Part shown: in pieces, positions 44,573 to 54,837 of the stretch
Layout: every line of letters starts with the position of its first letter
Position numbering within the stretch: position 1 is the stretch's first letter
Assembly (NCBI RefSeq): GCF_030552475.1
Contig: NZ_JAUPED010000004.1
Coordinates: forward strand, 1 to 64,000
Source of the DNA: Mariniflexile sp. AS56
Lineage (GTDB): Bacteria > Bacteroidota > Bacteroidia > Flavobacteriales > Flavobacteriaceae
DNA: 64,000 nucleotides
Direction of reading: 5' to 3'
The notes under the pieces: generated by a model
Seen by the model: the letters and a program-made list of their open reading frames with translations, nothing else
Told to the model about the DNA's origin: nothing
The model's database searches: none
Translations under genes and position numbers: made by a program

Positions 44573-47482
44573 ATGAAAACAACTATTAATAGTTTGCTGT
44601 TTCTCCTGTTTTTTGCCCCTGCATTTATGTTTGGACAAAACACCATAACAGGAACAGTAACAGAACAATCGACTTCAATTCCGCTCCCTGGAGTTAATGT
44701 TGTTATTAAAAACACAACAAACGGAACGGCTTCAGATTTTGATGGAAACTATCAAATTCAAGGAAAAAAAGGCGATGTTATTTTATTCTCATATGTAGGC
44801 TACCTACCTGTTGAAGTAACATACACTGGCCAAAAAGCAATAAATGTTCAATTAAAAGAAGATGCTGCACAGTTAGATGAAATTGTAGTAATTGGATATG
44901 GTTCTACTACTAAGAAAGACGCCACGGGCTCTGTAGAGTCTATTACCTCTGAAGATTTTACAAGAGGAAATATAGTAACTCCAGAAAACCTATTAAGTGG
45001 TCGTGTTGCCGGTGTTAGTATTAACACGAGTGGATCTCCTGGTTCTGGATCTGAAATTAGAATTAGAGGTGGTTCTTCTATTAATGCTTCCAACAACCCA
45101 CTTATTATTATTGATGGTTTACCTATTGATAATAATGGTGTAAATGGTTCTAACGGTATTTTAGCAACTATAAACCCAAATGACATCGATTCGTTCTCTG
45201 TATTAAAAGATGCTTCGGCAACTGCCATTTATGGTTCTAGAGCTTCCAATGGTGTTATTATTATTGTAACTAAAAAAGGTAAAGAAAACTTTAGCGCTAC
45301 TTATGATACACAATACAGCTTTGGAGAATTAACCGATAGAATTGGCGTATTTTCTGGAGATGAATTTAGACAACTAGTAGCTTCACAACCTATAAACGGT
45401 TCTACCCTAAACGAAAGCTTATTAGGAACTGCAAGTACCGATTGGCAAAATGAAATTTTTAGAAACACCGTGTCTTCACAACACAACATTTCTATGCAGG
45501 GATCTTTATTTAAAGCCATTCCTACTCGTTTTTCTTTTGGAACAACGAATCAAGAAGGTGCTTTATTAACCTCAGAATTTGAACGTAGAACTTTAGGCTT
45601 AGCCTTAAACCCTTCATTTTTAGATAATCATTTAAAAATAAACTTGAATGCGAATTTAGCGTTTGAGGATAACCGTTTTGGGGATACCGGACAAATTGGT
45701 GCTGCTTTAGGTTACGACCCAACACACCCTGTTTACGATGTAACGTCTCCTTATGGTGGGTTTTATCAACACAGAAATGGGTCTGGAATTTTAAACGGAA
45801 CCACCAACCCTGTTGCTTCTTTATTACAAAGAAACAATTATGGTGATGCTAACAGAAGCTACGGTAACTTAAACTTCGATTATAAATTTCATTTTTTACC
45901 AGAATTAAAAGCGGTAGTGAATTTAGGTTATGATGAAACGGAATCTAAAACAATTGATTACACATCTACTTTAATAGCTACAAACGATCCTGTAAAAGGA
46001 AGCTCATCGTTAGGTTTTCAAAAAAGAACAAACAAATCGTTTGATGGTTACTTAAACTATAGTAATGAATTTGGAAATATTCGTACAGATGTTATGTCTG
46101 GATATTCATACCAAAAATTCACTAATAATGGTGGTAATACAGGAAACCAAAGAGATGCAGCTAGTTTCCCTAGCACGTTTGCAGACCCAGATGTGGTTTT
46201 AATTGGTTTCTTTGGTAGAGCTAATGTGACATTATTAGACAAATACTTACTTACTTTCACTTATAGAAGAGATGGTACTTCACGTTTTAGTGAAAAGAAC
46301 AGATGGGGTAATTTCCCTGCTGCTGCCATAGCTTGGAATATTAGTGATGAAGATTTTCTTATAAATTCGAACACCGTTTCTAACTTAAAATTAAGAGTAG
46401 GTTACGGTATTACAGGACAGCAAGAAATTGGTAGTAATGATATATTCTTAAACCGTTATAGAGGTGGTGACCAGAATTCGCAATACCAATTTGATAATGC
46501 GGTAATTCAATCATTAATTGCTTCAGAAGTAAACCCAGATATCAAATGGGAAGAAACAACAACTTTAGAGTTTGGTGTAGATTACGGTCTATTCAGCAAT
46601 AAAGTTTCAGGATCTTTAAATTTTTTCCAAAAGAATTCAACCGATTTATTATTTACAGCATCTGTTGCAGATGGTACAAATTTCTCTAACAGTGTGATTC
46701 AAAACATTGGAGAATTACAAATTCAAGGTATCGAGTTTTCTGTAAATACAGATGTAGTGAAGTCTGAAGATTTAAATATTAATTTCAACTTCAATGCAAC
46801 GTTTTTAAATAGAGAAATTAAAGAATTAGCATTAGGACAAGATGTAAGAACTGGTGGAATTGCTGGTGGTACAGGAAATAACATTCAAATATTAAGAGAA
46901 GGCGAAGCGCCTAACTCGTTTAGTGTTTTCAAACAATTATATGATACCGCAGGAAACCCAATTGAAGGTGCTTACGTAGATTTAAACGGAGACAACATTA
47001 TTAATGATAACGACCGTTATTTAAAAGAAAACCCAAATGCTGATGTTATTTTAGGATTTCAATCAAATATAAACTACAAGAATTTCGATTTAGCTTTTAA
47101 CGTAAGAGCGAATATTGGAAACTATGCATACAACAACGTGAACTCTTCGAGATCACAATATGAGCGTATACTTGATAACTCGGTACTTGGTAACCTTCCA
47201 ACTTCGGTTTTAAACACCAATTTCCAAAGAACGTCTGATGTTATTATTTCAGACATTTATTTAGAAGATGCTTCATTCTTAAAAATGGACAATATTACTT
47301 TAGGATACACTTTTAATAACATTTCGAATAAACTGAAAAGTATTCGTTTATGGGGTGGTGTTCAAAACGTATTCACGATCACAAATTACAGTGGTTTAGA
47401 TCCTGAAGTATTTGGAGGTATAGACAACCTAATTTACCCAAGACCAAGAACGGTATTGGCTGGAGCTAATTTTAAATTTTAA
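44573..47482 (+). CDS. susC: SusC-like TonB-dependent receptor for alpha-glucan
   Basis: Outer-membrane channel that imports malto-oligosaccharides, energised by TonB. Signal peptide (PAFMFGQN cleavage near 22), CarboxypepD_reg-like domain (about 24-98), TonB plug beginning DEIVVIGYGSTTKKDATGSV (about 102-121), and a beta-barrel to the C-terminus (RTVLAGANFKF). Typical SusC-type length of 969 aa. It is first in the right operon; susD follows 11 bp later. Assignment to alpha-glucan comes from the surrounding enzymes. Confidence 0.94.
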   Translation: MKTTINSLLFLLFFAPAFMFGQNTITGTVTEQSTSIPLPGVNVVIKNTTNGTASDFDGNYQIQGKKGDVILFSYVGYLPVEVTYTGQKAINVQLKEDAAQLDEIVVIGYGSTTKKDATGSVESITSEDFTRGNIVTPENLLSGRVAGVSINTSGSPGSGSEIRIRGGSSINASNNPLIIIDGLPIDNNGVNGSNGILATINPNDIDSFSVLKDASATAIYGSRASNGVIIIVTKKGKENFSATYDTQYSFGELTDRIGVFSGDEFRQLVASQPINGSTLNESLLGTASTDWQNEIFRNTVSSQHNISMQGSLFKAIPTRFSFGTTNQEGALLTSEFERRTLGLALNPSFLDNHLKINLNANLAFEDNRFGDTGQIGAALGYDPTHPVYDVTSPYGGFYQHRNGSGILNGTTNPVASLLQRNNYGDANRSYGNLNFDYKFHFLPELKAVVNLGYDETESKTIDYTSTLIATNDPVKGSSSLGFQKRTNKSFDGYLNYSNEFGNIRTDVMSGYSYQKFTNNGGNTGNQRDAASFPSTFADPDVVLIGFFGRANVTLLDKYLLTFTYRRDGTSRFSEKNRWGNFPAAAIAWNISDEDFLINSNTVSNLKLRVGYGITGQQEIGSNDIFLNRYRGGDQNSQYQFDNAVIQSLIASEVNPDIKWEETTTLEFGVDYGLFSNKVSGSLNFFQKNSTDLLFTASVADGTNFSNSVIQNIGELQIQGIEFSVNTDVVKSEDLNINFNFNATFLNREIKELALGQDVRTGGIAGGTGNNIQILREGEAPNSFSVFKQLYDTAGNPIEGAYVDLNGDNIINDNDRYLKENPNADVILGFQSNINYKNFDLAFNVRANIGNYAYNNVNSSRSQYERILDNSVLGNLPTSVLNTNFQRTSDVIISDIYLEDASFLKMDNITLGYTFNNISNKLKSIRLWGGVQNVFTITNYSGLDPEVFGGIDNLIYPRPRTVLAGANFKF

Positions 47483-47493
47483 TAAAAACAACT

Positions 47494-49095
47494 ATGAAAA
47501 CAAGATTTAAAATACACAAAACAATAGGTCTTATTTGTCTGTTACTAGTTACTGTAACATCATGTACTGCCGATTTAGATATTACACCAAACGACGACCA
47601 AACGACGTTGAGTGGAGAACTTTTCACCAATGAAAGTGCTTACAAACAAGTGTTGGCAGGTATTTATGGCAATTTAGCATTAACAGGTACCGATGGTCCT
47701 GGAAGCTCAAACCTTAAAAACATTGATGCAGGAACAAGCCAATTTGGACGTGTCCTTTTATATGTACAAACGCTTTCTGCCGATGAGATGATTTGGTCTT
47801 ATGAAAACGATCCGGGAACTAGAGAAATCCAAAGAAACTTATGGACCGCTCAAAACCCGTTATTATTAGGTATGTTTAGTAGAGCGCATTTATCTGTTGC
47901 ACTAGCAAATAACTTTTTAAGAGAAACTACTGATGCTAAATTAGACTCTAGAAATGTATCTACAACTGTTAGAGCTGAGATGCCTGCATATAGAGCTGAA
48001 GCACGTTTAATGCGTGCCATGGCTTACTATTATATGATGGATGTTTTCGGAAAAGCAAATTTTGTAACCGAAGATGATGCCTTAAACTCGCAGCCACCAG
48101 CATACGATAGAGCACAACTATTTGCTTTTGTTGAAAGTGAATTATTAGCAATTGATGCTGATTTAATAGACTCTAGACAAAACCAATACGGAAGAGCAGA
48201 CAAATCTGTAGCCTACATGATTTTAGCTAAAATGTATTTAAATGCTGAAGTTTATATTAACACAAACCGTTATTCAGATTGTATTACTTACACTGAAAAA
48301 ATAATAAGCGGTGGTTACTCTTTAGCAACCAACTACCTACATAATTTCATGGCAGACAACAATACAAACTCTGCTACAAACGAAATTATTTTCCCTATAG
48401 TTTCAGATGGTTTAACAACTCAAAACTATGGCCCAACAACTGTTATGATTAATGGTTCTGTAGGAAGTCTTGAAGAAAACGGTACCGAAGTTGGCGTTAG
48501 TGCTGGCGGCTGGGGCGGCGCTCTTAGAGTTAGAAAACAATTAGCAAACCTGTTTAATAGTTCATTTGCAAACGATACTAGAAATACTATTATTTCTGCA
48601 GACAGATCTATTGAAATTACAGATATTTCTAATAAAGATTCTGGTTACATATTACAAAAATACTCTAACGCAACTTCTACTGGTAGCTACGGAATCGACC
48701 AAACATTTGTTGATACTGATTTCCCTTTATTTAGATTAGGCGATGTGTATTTAATGTATGCTGAAGCTCATTTAAGAGGCGGTGGCGGAAACTTAGCGAC
48801 AGCCTTAGGTTATGTAAACGCCTTAAGAACGCGTGCTAATAACACAAATACAATTTCAGCTGGAGAATTAACTTTAGATTTCATTTTAGATGAAAGAGGA
48901 AGAGAACTTCATTGGGAAGCACACAGAAGACAAGATTTAATTCGTTACCAAAAATTTACTGGAGGTAATTACAATTGGGTTTGGAAAGGTAATGGTAGTA
49001 ATGGAATTTCACTTCCATCCTACTTCAATGTATATCCAATACCAACAGCAAGTATGGCTGCAAATCCTAATCTTACTCAAAACACAGGGTATTAA
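47494..49095 (+). CDS. susD: SusD-like glycan-binding lipoprotein
   Basis: Surface lipoprotein that caps SusC and binds the glycan. Lipobox TSCTAD with Cys24. The SusD/RagB fold is recognised from TPR-like helices (EMPAYRAEARLMRAMAYYYM) and the C-terminal FRLGDVYLMYAEAHLRGGG followed by DFILDERGRELHWEAHRRQD. 533 aa is normal. It is 11 bp after susC and 17 bp before the next SusE-like gene. Confidence 0.94.
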   Translation: MKTRFKIHKTIGLICLLLVTVTSCTADLDITPNDDQTTLSGELFTNESAYKQVLAGIYGNLALTGTDGPGSSNLKNIDAGTSQFGRVLLYVQTLSADEMIWSYENDPGTREIQRNLWTAQNPLLLGMFSRAHLSVALANNFLRETTDAKLDSRNVSTTVRAEMPAYRAEARLMRAMAYYYMMDVFGKANFVTEDDALNSQPPAYDRAQLFAFVESELLAIDADLIDSRQNQYGRADKSVAYMILAKMYLNAEVYINTNRYSDCITYTEKIISGGYSLATNYLHNFMADNNTNSATNEIIFPIVSDGLTTQNYGPTTVMINGSVGSLEENGTEVGVSAGGWGGALRVRKQLANLFNSSFANDTRNTIISADRSIEITDISNKDSGYILQKYSNATSTGSYGIDQTFVDTDFPLFRLGDVYLMYAEAHLRGGGGNLATALGYVNALRTRANNTNTISAGELTLDFILDERGRELHWEAHRRQDLIRYQKFTGGNYNWVWKGNGSNGISLPSYFNVYPIPTASMAANPNLTQNTGY

Positions 49096-49112
49096 TACTA
49101 AATGAATCAAAA

Positions 49113-50207
49113 ATGAAGAATTTGAAAAAAATATCAATTTTTATACTAACAGCTTTTACAACAGTGCTGTTAAGTTCATGCACCGACACGACTGATACAT
49201 TTGCTGTTTCAGATACGGCACCAGTTGTATTGTCCGATTTAACAATAACGGACATAGAACTAGATCCTGTAAACATCAACAACCCTGCGATTACCTTAAA
49301 CTGGACTTTAGCAGATTACGGACAACAAGCATCGATTAATTACAACATCCAAATAGCATCAGACGAGGCTTTTAGTAACGCAACAACCGTAGCCACTATA
49401 AATGGTAACAATGTGGCGACACTTTCAATAAGCGAGTTAAACTCGGCTGCAGGTCTTGTTGGCTTACCTCCTTTCGCTTGGAATACGCTTTATGCACGAG
49501 TAACCTCATCATTAGGAACACAAAATGGGTTACCTGTAGCATCTAACAGTATCAACTTCAATGTATACCCTTACTTTAATTATAAGTTTAGCGACTATTA
49601 TTTAGTAGGTGATGCAACAGCACCAGACTGGAACAACAACAATAACAACAACCCTTTATTTAGAGATGGTTCAAACGCTAAAAAATATTACTACACAGGG
49701 TATTTTAAAGCGGCACAGTTTAAAGTTTTAGAAACTAAAGGGCTTTGGCAACCACAATGGGGAACAAATGATAAAGCAACGATTGAAGTAAATCCTGGTG
49801 GAGGCACAGATCCTGGAACCTTCCCGAATAACAATTCATCGATTGCAACAGCAGGTTTTTATGCTTTCACTATAGATTTTAGTTCTAAAACATACACGTT
49901 TGAAAGTTTTGATGCTTCTGGAGCTGCAAGCTATACAGGCATGTCTATTCAAGGCTCTGCAAGTACAACTACAGCTATGACACAATCTACTTTTGATAGT
50001 CATATCTGGTACTTATCAAGCACGCATTTAGTTCCTGGAAATTTACAATTCAAAACCAATACAGATGCTGTTTGGGCAGGTTCAACAGAATTCTCTGGAC
50101 AGGCTACTCTAAACGGTGGAAACATTCCTGTGGTTGTTGAAGACGATTACGAGGTTTGGTTTAACGACTTAGATGGTCGCTACATACTAATTCCGTTGAA
50201 TTTATAA
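49113..50207 (+). CDS. SusE/SusF-like starch-binding lipoprotein (SusE position)
   Basis: Surface lipoprotein likely binding starch. Lipobox SSCTDT with Cys23. An N-terminal Ig-like SusE domain (PAITLNWTLADYGQQASINY, to about 150) is followed by two carbohydrate-binding regions (FSDYYLVGDATAPDWN at about 157-172; TGMSIQGSAST at about 270-280). Residues with Trp near the binding sites are visible (APDWN, GLWQPQWG). It is 17 bp after susD and 18 bp before the next SusF-like gene. Confidence 0.87.
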   Translation: MKNLKKISIFILTAFTTVLLSSCTDTTDTFAVSDTAPVVLSDLTITDIELDPVNINNPAITLNWTLADYGQQASINYNIQIASDEAFSNATTVATINGNNVATLSISELNSAAGLVGLPPFAWNTLYARVTSSLGTQNGLPVASNSINFNVYPYFNYKFSDYYLVGDATAPDWNNNNNNNPLFRDGSNAKKYYYTGYFKAAQFKVLETKGLWQPQWGTNDKATIEVNPGGGTDPGTFPNNNSSIATAGFYAFTIDFSSKTYTFESFDASGAASYTGMSIQGSASTTTAMTQSTFDSHIWYLSSTHLVPGNLQFKTNTDAVWAGSTEFSGQATLNGGNIPVVVEDDYEVWFNDLDGRYILIPLNL

Positions 50208-50225
50208 TCCTTAAAAAAATTAAAC

Positions 50226-51902
50226 ATGAATTTATATATAAAAAACATAAGTTTCCTTTTACTTTCACTAGTGTTTGTTTTTACAGCTTGTGAAACCGAG
50301 GAAAGTATTCAAATAACATCTCCAGATCCTGCATTTGTTTTACAACAACCAGGCATTAGTAATGTGTTTTTAAACTTCGCATTACCAGAAAACCCTGCTT
50401 TTACCATTTCTTGGAATGATATGGTTACAGGAAGTGCTTCTTATAATGTAGAAATGTCTATGGATGCCGATTTTACAGGGCCAATTTTATTGGGTACTAC
50501 AGAGAATAATAGTTTTTCAATGTCGGTAAACCAATTTAATGAAGCCTTAAGCAGTACTAGCATAAAATCATATGCAAGCACCGGGGTGTATATGAGAATT
50601 AACACTGGCAGTGTAACTTCAAATGTTATTCTATTTCAAGTTTCTAAATTTCCAGTAACTGCACCAAGCATTACGAGTCCAGATAATACATTTAGTGCTA
50701 TTTTATCGGATGCCGATCCAACTGCAACAGCGTTAACCGTTACTTGGGATGATGCAGAAATTGGAGAGAATAGTAATATTACTTTAGATTATGAAGTGCA
50801 AATGGCTTTAGCCGAAACAGACTTTGCTGCCTCTACAACTATTGGAACAACGAACAGTACAACCTTTGAAATAGGCCATGAAGCTTTAAACGACCTAGTT
50901 CTTTCTAGTGGCGGAAAAGCAGATGTTGCTACCAATTTCGATTTCAGAATAAAAGCCATTGTAAAAACAACTTCTGGCGATTTAAGCAGAACGTCTAGCA
51001 TGATTACCATTGCACTTACAGCATATAAAGGAGCGATACCCGATAATTTATTTATGGTAGGTGCACACAATAGCTGGAATAATGCTGATGCTTCTCAACA
51101 ATTTTATAACGATGGAAATGGTGTATTTGTAAAAGTGCAAACATTTTCTGCTAATGATGAATTTAAACTATTACCAACTTCAGGTTCTTGGACTGGTGAT
51201 TATGGTGAAGATCCTGTAAATGCTGGAAAAATTGTTCAAGAAGATGAAAGCAACATAAAAGTAGCTACGGCTGGTAGATATGTGGTGATTGTTAACTTCA
51301 ACACCTTGAGCTTTAAACTAGCAAAAATTGACAACCTATACATGGTTGGTGCGCATAACAGCTGGAACAATGCTGATGCTACCCAAAAGTTTAATACTTC
51401 TGGAAATGGTGTATTCACAAGATTACAGACTTTTAGTGCTGGCGATGAATTTAAAATGATACCAACTACAGGATTTTGGGACGGCGACTGGGGCGAAAGC
51501 AAAACCACTCCTAATATTGTTGAACAAGACGATGAACAAAATATTAAAGTAGCAACCGCAGGAACTTATATGGTAACTGTCGATTTTAACACCTTAGCAT
51601 ACACGGTAGTAGAAGCGCCTCAAAACTTATTTTTAGTAGGCTCTCCTAATAGCTGGAACAATGCGACGGCCATTGCATTTACTAAGGTATCTGAAGGTGT
51701 ATTTGAACTAAACCAAGCTTTAGCAACTGGTGATGAATTTAAATTTCTACCTGTTCAAGGTTCTTGGGATAATGACTGGGGTGCAAGCAAAAAGTACAGC
51801 GGCATGATTGTAAGAGATGATGAAAACAATGTAAAAGCTCCTGGAACTGGAACATACAAAATAACTGTAGATTACAACAAAGGAACTTATACTGTAAATT
51901 AA
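50226..51902 (+). CDS. SusE/SusF-like starch-binding lipoprotein with three tandem binding modules
   Basis: Lipoprotein (FTACETE, Cys22) with two Ig-like SusE domains (about 28-140 and 145-268). Three similar carbohydrate-binding modules follow at about 275-367, 369-462 and 466-558. Each opens with LFMVGAHNSWNNAD-type sequence (LFLVGSPNSWNNAT in the last) and contains DEFK(L/M/F) and W-D-W-G motifs. Repeats 1 and 2 are more alike than either is to 3, consistent with recent duplication. Larger than usual for SusF. It ends the first part of the right operon; a strong hairpin follows. Confidence 0.9.
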   Translation: MNLYIKNISFLLLSLVFVFTACETEESIQITSPDPAFVLQQPGISNVFLNFALPENPAFTISWNDMVTGSASYNVEMSMDADFTGPILLGTTENNSFSMSVNQFNEALSSTSIKSYASTGVYMRINTGSVTSNVILFQVSKFPVTAPSITSPDNTFSAILSDADPTATALTVTWDDAEIGENSNITLDYEVQMALAETDFAASTTIGTTNSTTFEIGHEALNDLVLSSGGKADVATNFDFRIKAIVKTTSGDLSRTSSMITIALTAYKGAIPDNLFMVGAHNSWNNADASQQFYNDGNGVFVKVQTFSANDEFKLLPTSGSWTGDYGEDPVNAGKIVQEDESNIKVATAGRYVVIVNFNTLSFKLAKIDNLYMVGAHNSWNNADATQKFNTSGNGVFTRLQTFSAGDEFKMIPTTGFWDGDWGESKTTPNIVEQDDEQNIKVATAGTYMVTVDFNTLAYTVVEAPQNLFLVGSPNSWNNATAIAFTKVSEGVFELNQALATGDEFKFLPVQGSWDNDWGASKKYSGMIVRDDENNVKAPGTGTYKITVDYNKGTYTVN

Positions 51903-51918
51903 GTTTAATAATTACTGT

Positions 51919-51950
51919 AAAAAGGCTGATGTGTATCAGCCTTTTTTTTT
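51919..51950 (+). terminator. Rho-independent terminator inside the right arm
   Basis: Perfect 12-bp stem AAAAAGGCTGAT / ATCAGCCTTTTT with a GTGT loop and a run of ten T. It lies 16 bp after the SusF-like stop and 14 bp before the next gene's start, so downstream GH13 expression depends on read-through or a cryptic promoter. Confidence 0.9.
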
Positions 51951-51964
51951 CAAAAATTTAGATT

Positions 51965-54736
51965 ATGAAAAAACTTTTTTACATACTTTTTTTAACCTGC
52001 GCTTCATTAGCGTATGCCCAGGTAACAACAACCGTACCCGCCATACCTACAAGCACAGGTCCCGTAACTATTAATTTTAATGCCGACGGCACAGAATTAG
52101 CAGGATATACAGGCGATGTTTATGCACACACAGGTGTTCTTACAACAGCTTCAACAAGTAATTCTGATTGGAAACACGTTATAGGAAGTTGGGGAAATAA
52201 CACCTCACAACCTAAACTAAATAGAACAGGCACAAACACCTATCAACTTATTATATCGCCAAATATACCTACGTTCTATAGCGCAACAGCCAGCGAAGTG
52301 ATTACAGATATTGCTATTGTATTTAGAAACAGTGCAGGAAATGCCCAATCAAGACCAGATATTTTCATTCCTATTTATGCGGAAGGTTTAAACGTAGCGA
52401 TTACAAACCCTGTAAACCAATCGGTTTATAACCTAAACGACAACATTACTATTAGTGCAGAATCTAGCATCAGTGCTAATTTAGAATTGAAGGTTAATAA
52501 CACCTCTGTACAAACAGCCACAAACGCAACGACTATTTCAAAAGCCTATACATTTACTTCAACAGGGAATTACACTTTTGAAGCCATTGCTGTTCAAAAT
52601 GGTGAAACCAAACAAGAGACTGTTTCTGCTTATGTAAAAACAACTACTCAAAACCAAACCATGCCTACTGGCTTAAAAAAAGGCTATAACAATAATGGAG
52701 ATGGCACAGTTACTTTTGTGTTAGAAGCCCCTTTTAAAACGGATGTTTTCCTAGTGGGAGGTTTTAATAACTGGGCACTTAGCCCAACTTCCCAAATGAA
52801 AAAAGATGGTGACAATTTTTGGTTAACAGTAACAGGGCTAGACCCAAATACAGAATATGCCTATCAATACGCTATTGATTACAATTTAAAAGTAGCCGAT
52901 CCTTATTCTAAAAAAGTATTGGATCCTAATAACGATCAATACATTGCGACTACCACCTACCCTAATTTAATGGCGTACCCAACAGGTAAAACAACGGGGA
53001 TCGTCTCTACCTTTAAAATTAATGAAGCGACGTACACTTGGCAAAACACCACGTTTACGAGACCGAATAAGGAAAACATCGTAATCTATGAAATGTTATT
53101 AAGAGATTTCACTGAAAGTGATACGTACCAAGAAGCCATAACCCATCTGGATTATTTACAAAATTTAGGCGTTACAGCCATCGAACTGATGCCTATTAAT
53201 GAATTTGAAGGCAACGAAAGTTGGGGTTACAACCCATCATTTTATATGGCACTCGATAAAGCTTACGGAACAAATAATGATTTAAAACAATTTGTAGATG
53301 CATGCCATAACCGAGGTATGGCCGTTATCACTGATGTTGTTTTTAACCATTCATACAGCCAATCACCTCTATTACAAATGTATTGGGATGCTGCGAATAA
53401 CCGTCCGGCTGCAAATAATCCATATTACAACCAAAGTCATAATTTAGTTGATAATACTAATGCACATTGGGGTTATGATTTTAACCATGAATCCACTTAT
53501 ACCGTTAACTTTTTTAATGATGTTTTAAGTTTTTGGATGGAAGAATACAACATTGATGGCTTTCGTTTTGATTTCACCAAAGGTTTTTCAAACACCCTGT
53601 ATTATGGATCAGACAATTGGGCAAGTACGTATGACGCTGATAGAATTTCAAATTTAAAAGCCTATGCAGACCATGTTTGGAGTGAAGCTCCCGGAAATGA
53701 AGCTTATGTTATTTTTGAGCATTTATCTGATAATTCTGAAGAAACAGAATTAGCTAATTACGGTATTATGCTTTGGGGAAACCTGAATCACAGTTTCAAT
53801 CAAAATACCATGGGCTATGCATCGGATGCCGATGTTTCTTGGTTATCCTATAAAAACAGAGGTTGGAACAACCCACACATTGTTGGCTATATGGAAAGTC
53901 ATGATGAAGAGCGCCTTATGGTTAAAAATTTAGCCTACGGAAATTCAAATGGTGGTTATAGTACAAAAACTTTAAGCACTGCTTTAGACAGACAAGAAGC
54001 GGCTACAGTTATATTTTATGGTATTCCTGGTCCTAAAATGATTTGGCAGTTTGGAGAATTAGGTTACGATAAAAGTATTAATTGTGCAAGCGATATTAGC
54101 AATGGTAGTTGTAGACTAGACCGAAAACCTGTAGCGTGGACCTTGGGTTACGACACCCAAACAGACCGTCAAGCTTTATACAATGTCACCGCAAAAATGG
54201 CTACATTAAAAAAGCAATTTCCTTCTACGTTTAATACCACAGATTATAGCTTTAGTTTAAACGGCCTAGTAAAACGCATTAACTTGAATGATAATGTAGG
54301 CGCTCTTGACGTTGTTATTGTAGCTAATTTTGATGTAACCGCCCAATCGGTTAACCCAAATTTCCCAGCAACAGGGAATTGGCACGACACCTTTTCAGGG
54401 AACACTTTAAACGTAACCAACCCAACAGCCTTAATAAGTTTACAACCTGGGGAATATCGATTATACTCTCAAACTCAAAACTTGAGCACAAAAAAGGCAG
54501 CAACATCAGAAACTCTTAAAATGTATCCAAACCCAACAAATACTCGTTTTTCACTTAATAAAGACAGTAATCAAGTAGTGGTTTATAACCTTGCCGGAAA
54601 ACAGGTAAAACAATTTGAAGGCTCATTTTTAAAAGGAAGCACTTTTGATATCTCGAACTTATCTCAGGGCATGTATTTAATGAAAGTACAAAATGACACT
54701 GGTGAAGTAAATGTCATGAAACTGATGAAGTTATAG
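51965..54736 (+). CDS. Secreted GH13 alpha-amylase with CBM48 and T9SS sorting domain
   Basis: Large exported amylase (923 aa): signal peptide (FLTCASLAYAQ), N-terminal beta domains with starch-binding character, CBM48-like domain (about 235-330, VFLVGGFNNWALSPT) and GH13 barrel. Region I is DVVFNHS, region II GFRFDFTKG with Asp536, region III VIFEHL with Glu585, region IV SHDEER with Asp647. A C-terminal T9SS type A sorting domain follows (MYPNPTNTRFSL ... GMYLMKVQND). It cuts polymer outside the cell or at its surface; products feed SusCD. It directly follows a terminator. Confidence 0.93.
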   Translation: MKKLFYILFLTCASLAYAQVTTTVPAIPTSTGPVTINFNADGTELAGYTGDVYAHTGVLTTASTSNSDWKHVIGSWGNNTSQPKLNRTGTNTYQLIISPNIPTFYSATASEVITDIAIVFRNSAGNAQSRPDIFIPIYAEGLNVAITNPVNQSVYNLNDNITISAESSISANLELKVNNTSVQTATNATTISKAYTFTSTGNYTFEAIAVQNGETKQETVSAYVKTTTQNQTMPTGLKKGYNNNGDGTVTFVLEAPFKTDVFLVGGFNNWALSPTSQMKKDGDNFWLTVTGLDPNTEYAYQYAIDYNLKVADPYSKKVLDPNNDQYIATTTYPNLMAYPTGKTTGIVSTFKINEATYTWQNTTFTRPNKENIVIYEMLLRDFTESDTYQEAITHLDYLQNLGVTAIELMPINEFEGNESWGYNPSFYMALDKAYGTNNDLKQFVDACHNRGMAVITDVVFNHSYSQSPLLQMYWDAANNRPAANNPYYNQSHNLVDNTNAHWGYDFNHESTYTVNFFNDVLSFWMEEYNIDGFRFDFTKGFSNTLYYGSDNWASTYDADRISNLKAYADHVWSEAPGNEAYVIFEHLSDNSEETELANYGIMLWGNLNHSFNQNTMGYASDADVSWLSYKNRGWNNPHIVGYMESHDEERLMVKNLAYGNSNGGYSTKTLSTALDRQEAATVIFYGIPGPKMIWQFGELGYDKSINCASDISNGSCRLDRKPVAWTLGYDTQTDRQALYNVTAKMATLKKQFPSTFNTTDYSFSLNGLVKRINLNDNVGALDVVIVANFDVTAQSVNPNFPATGNWHDTFSGNTLNVTNPTALISLQPGEYRLYSQTQNLSTKKAATSETLKMYPNPTNTRFSLNKDSNQVVVYNLAGKQVKQFEGSFLKGSTFDISNLSQGMYLMKVQNDTGEVNVMKLMKL

Positions 54737-54773
54737 ACTAATACCATTCTTTTTTAAGATAAACCCTGAGAAT

Positions 54774-54812
54774 AAAAAAATAGTTTGAGTTGTAACTCAA
54801 GCTATTTTTTTT
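54774..54812. terminator. Bidirectional terminator after the right alpha-glucan arm
   Basis: Stem AAAAAAATAG-TTGAGTT / AACTCAA-CTATTTTTTT, two mismatched bases, 2-nt loop, flanked by A and T runs. It serves the amylase gene and the convergent AraC gene. Confidence 0.85.
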
Positions 54813-54837
54813 ATTTGATTGAAATGGTCTATTAAAT

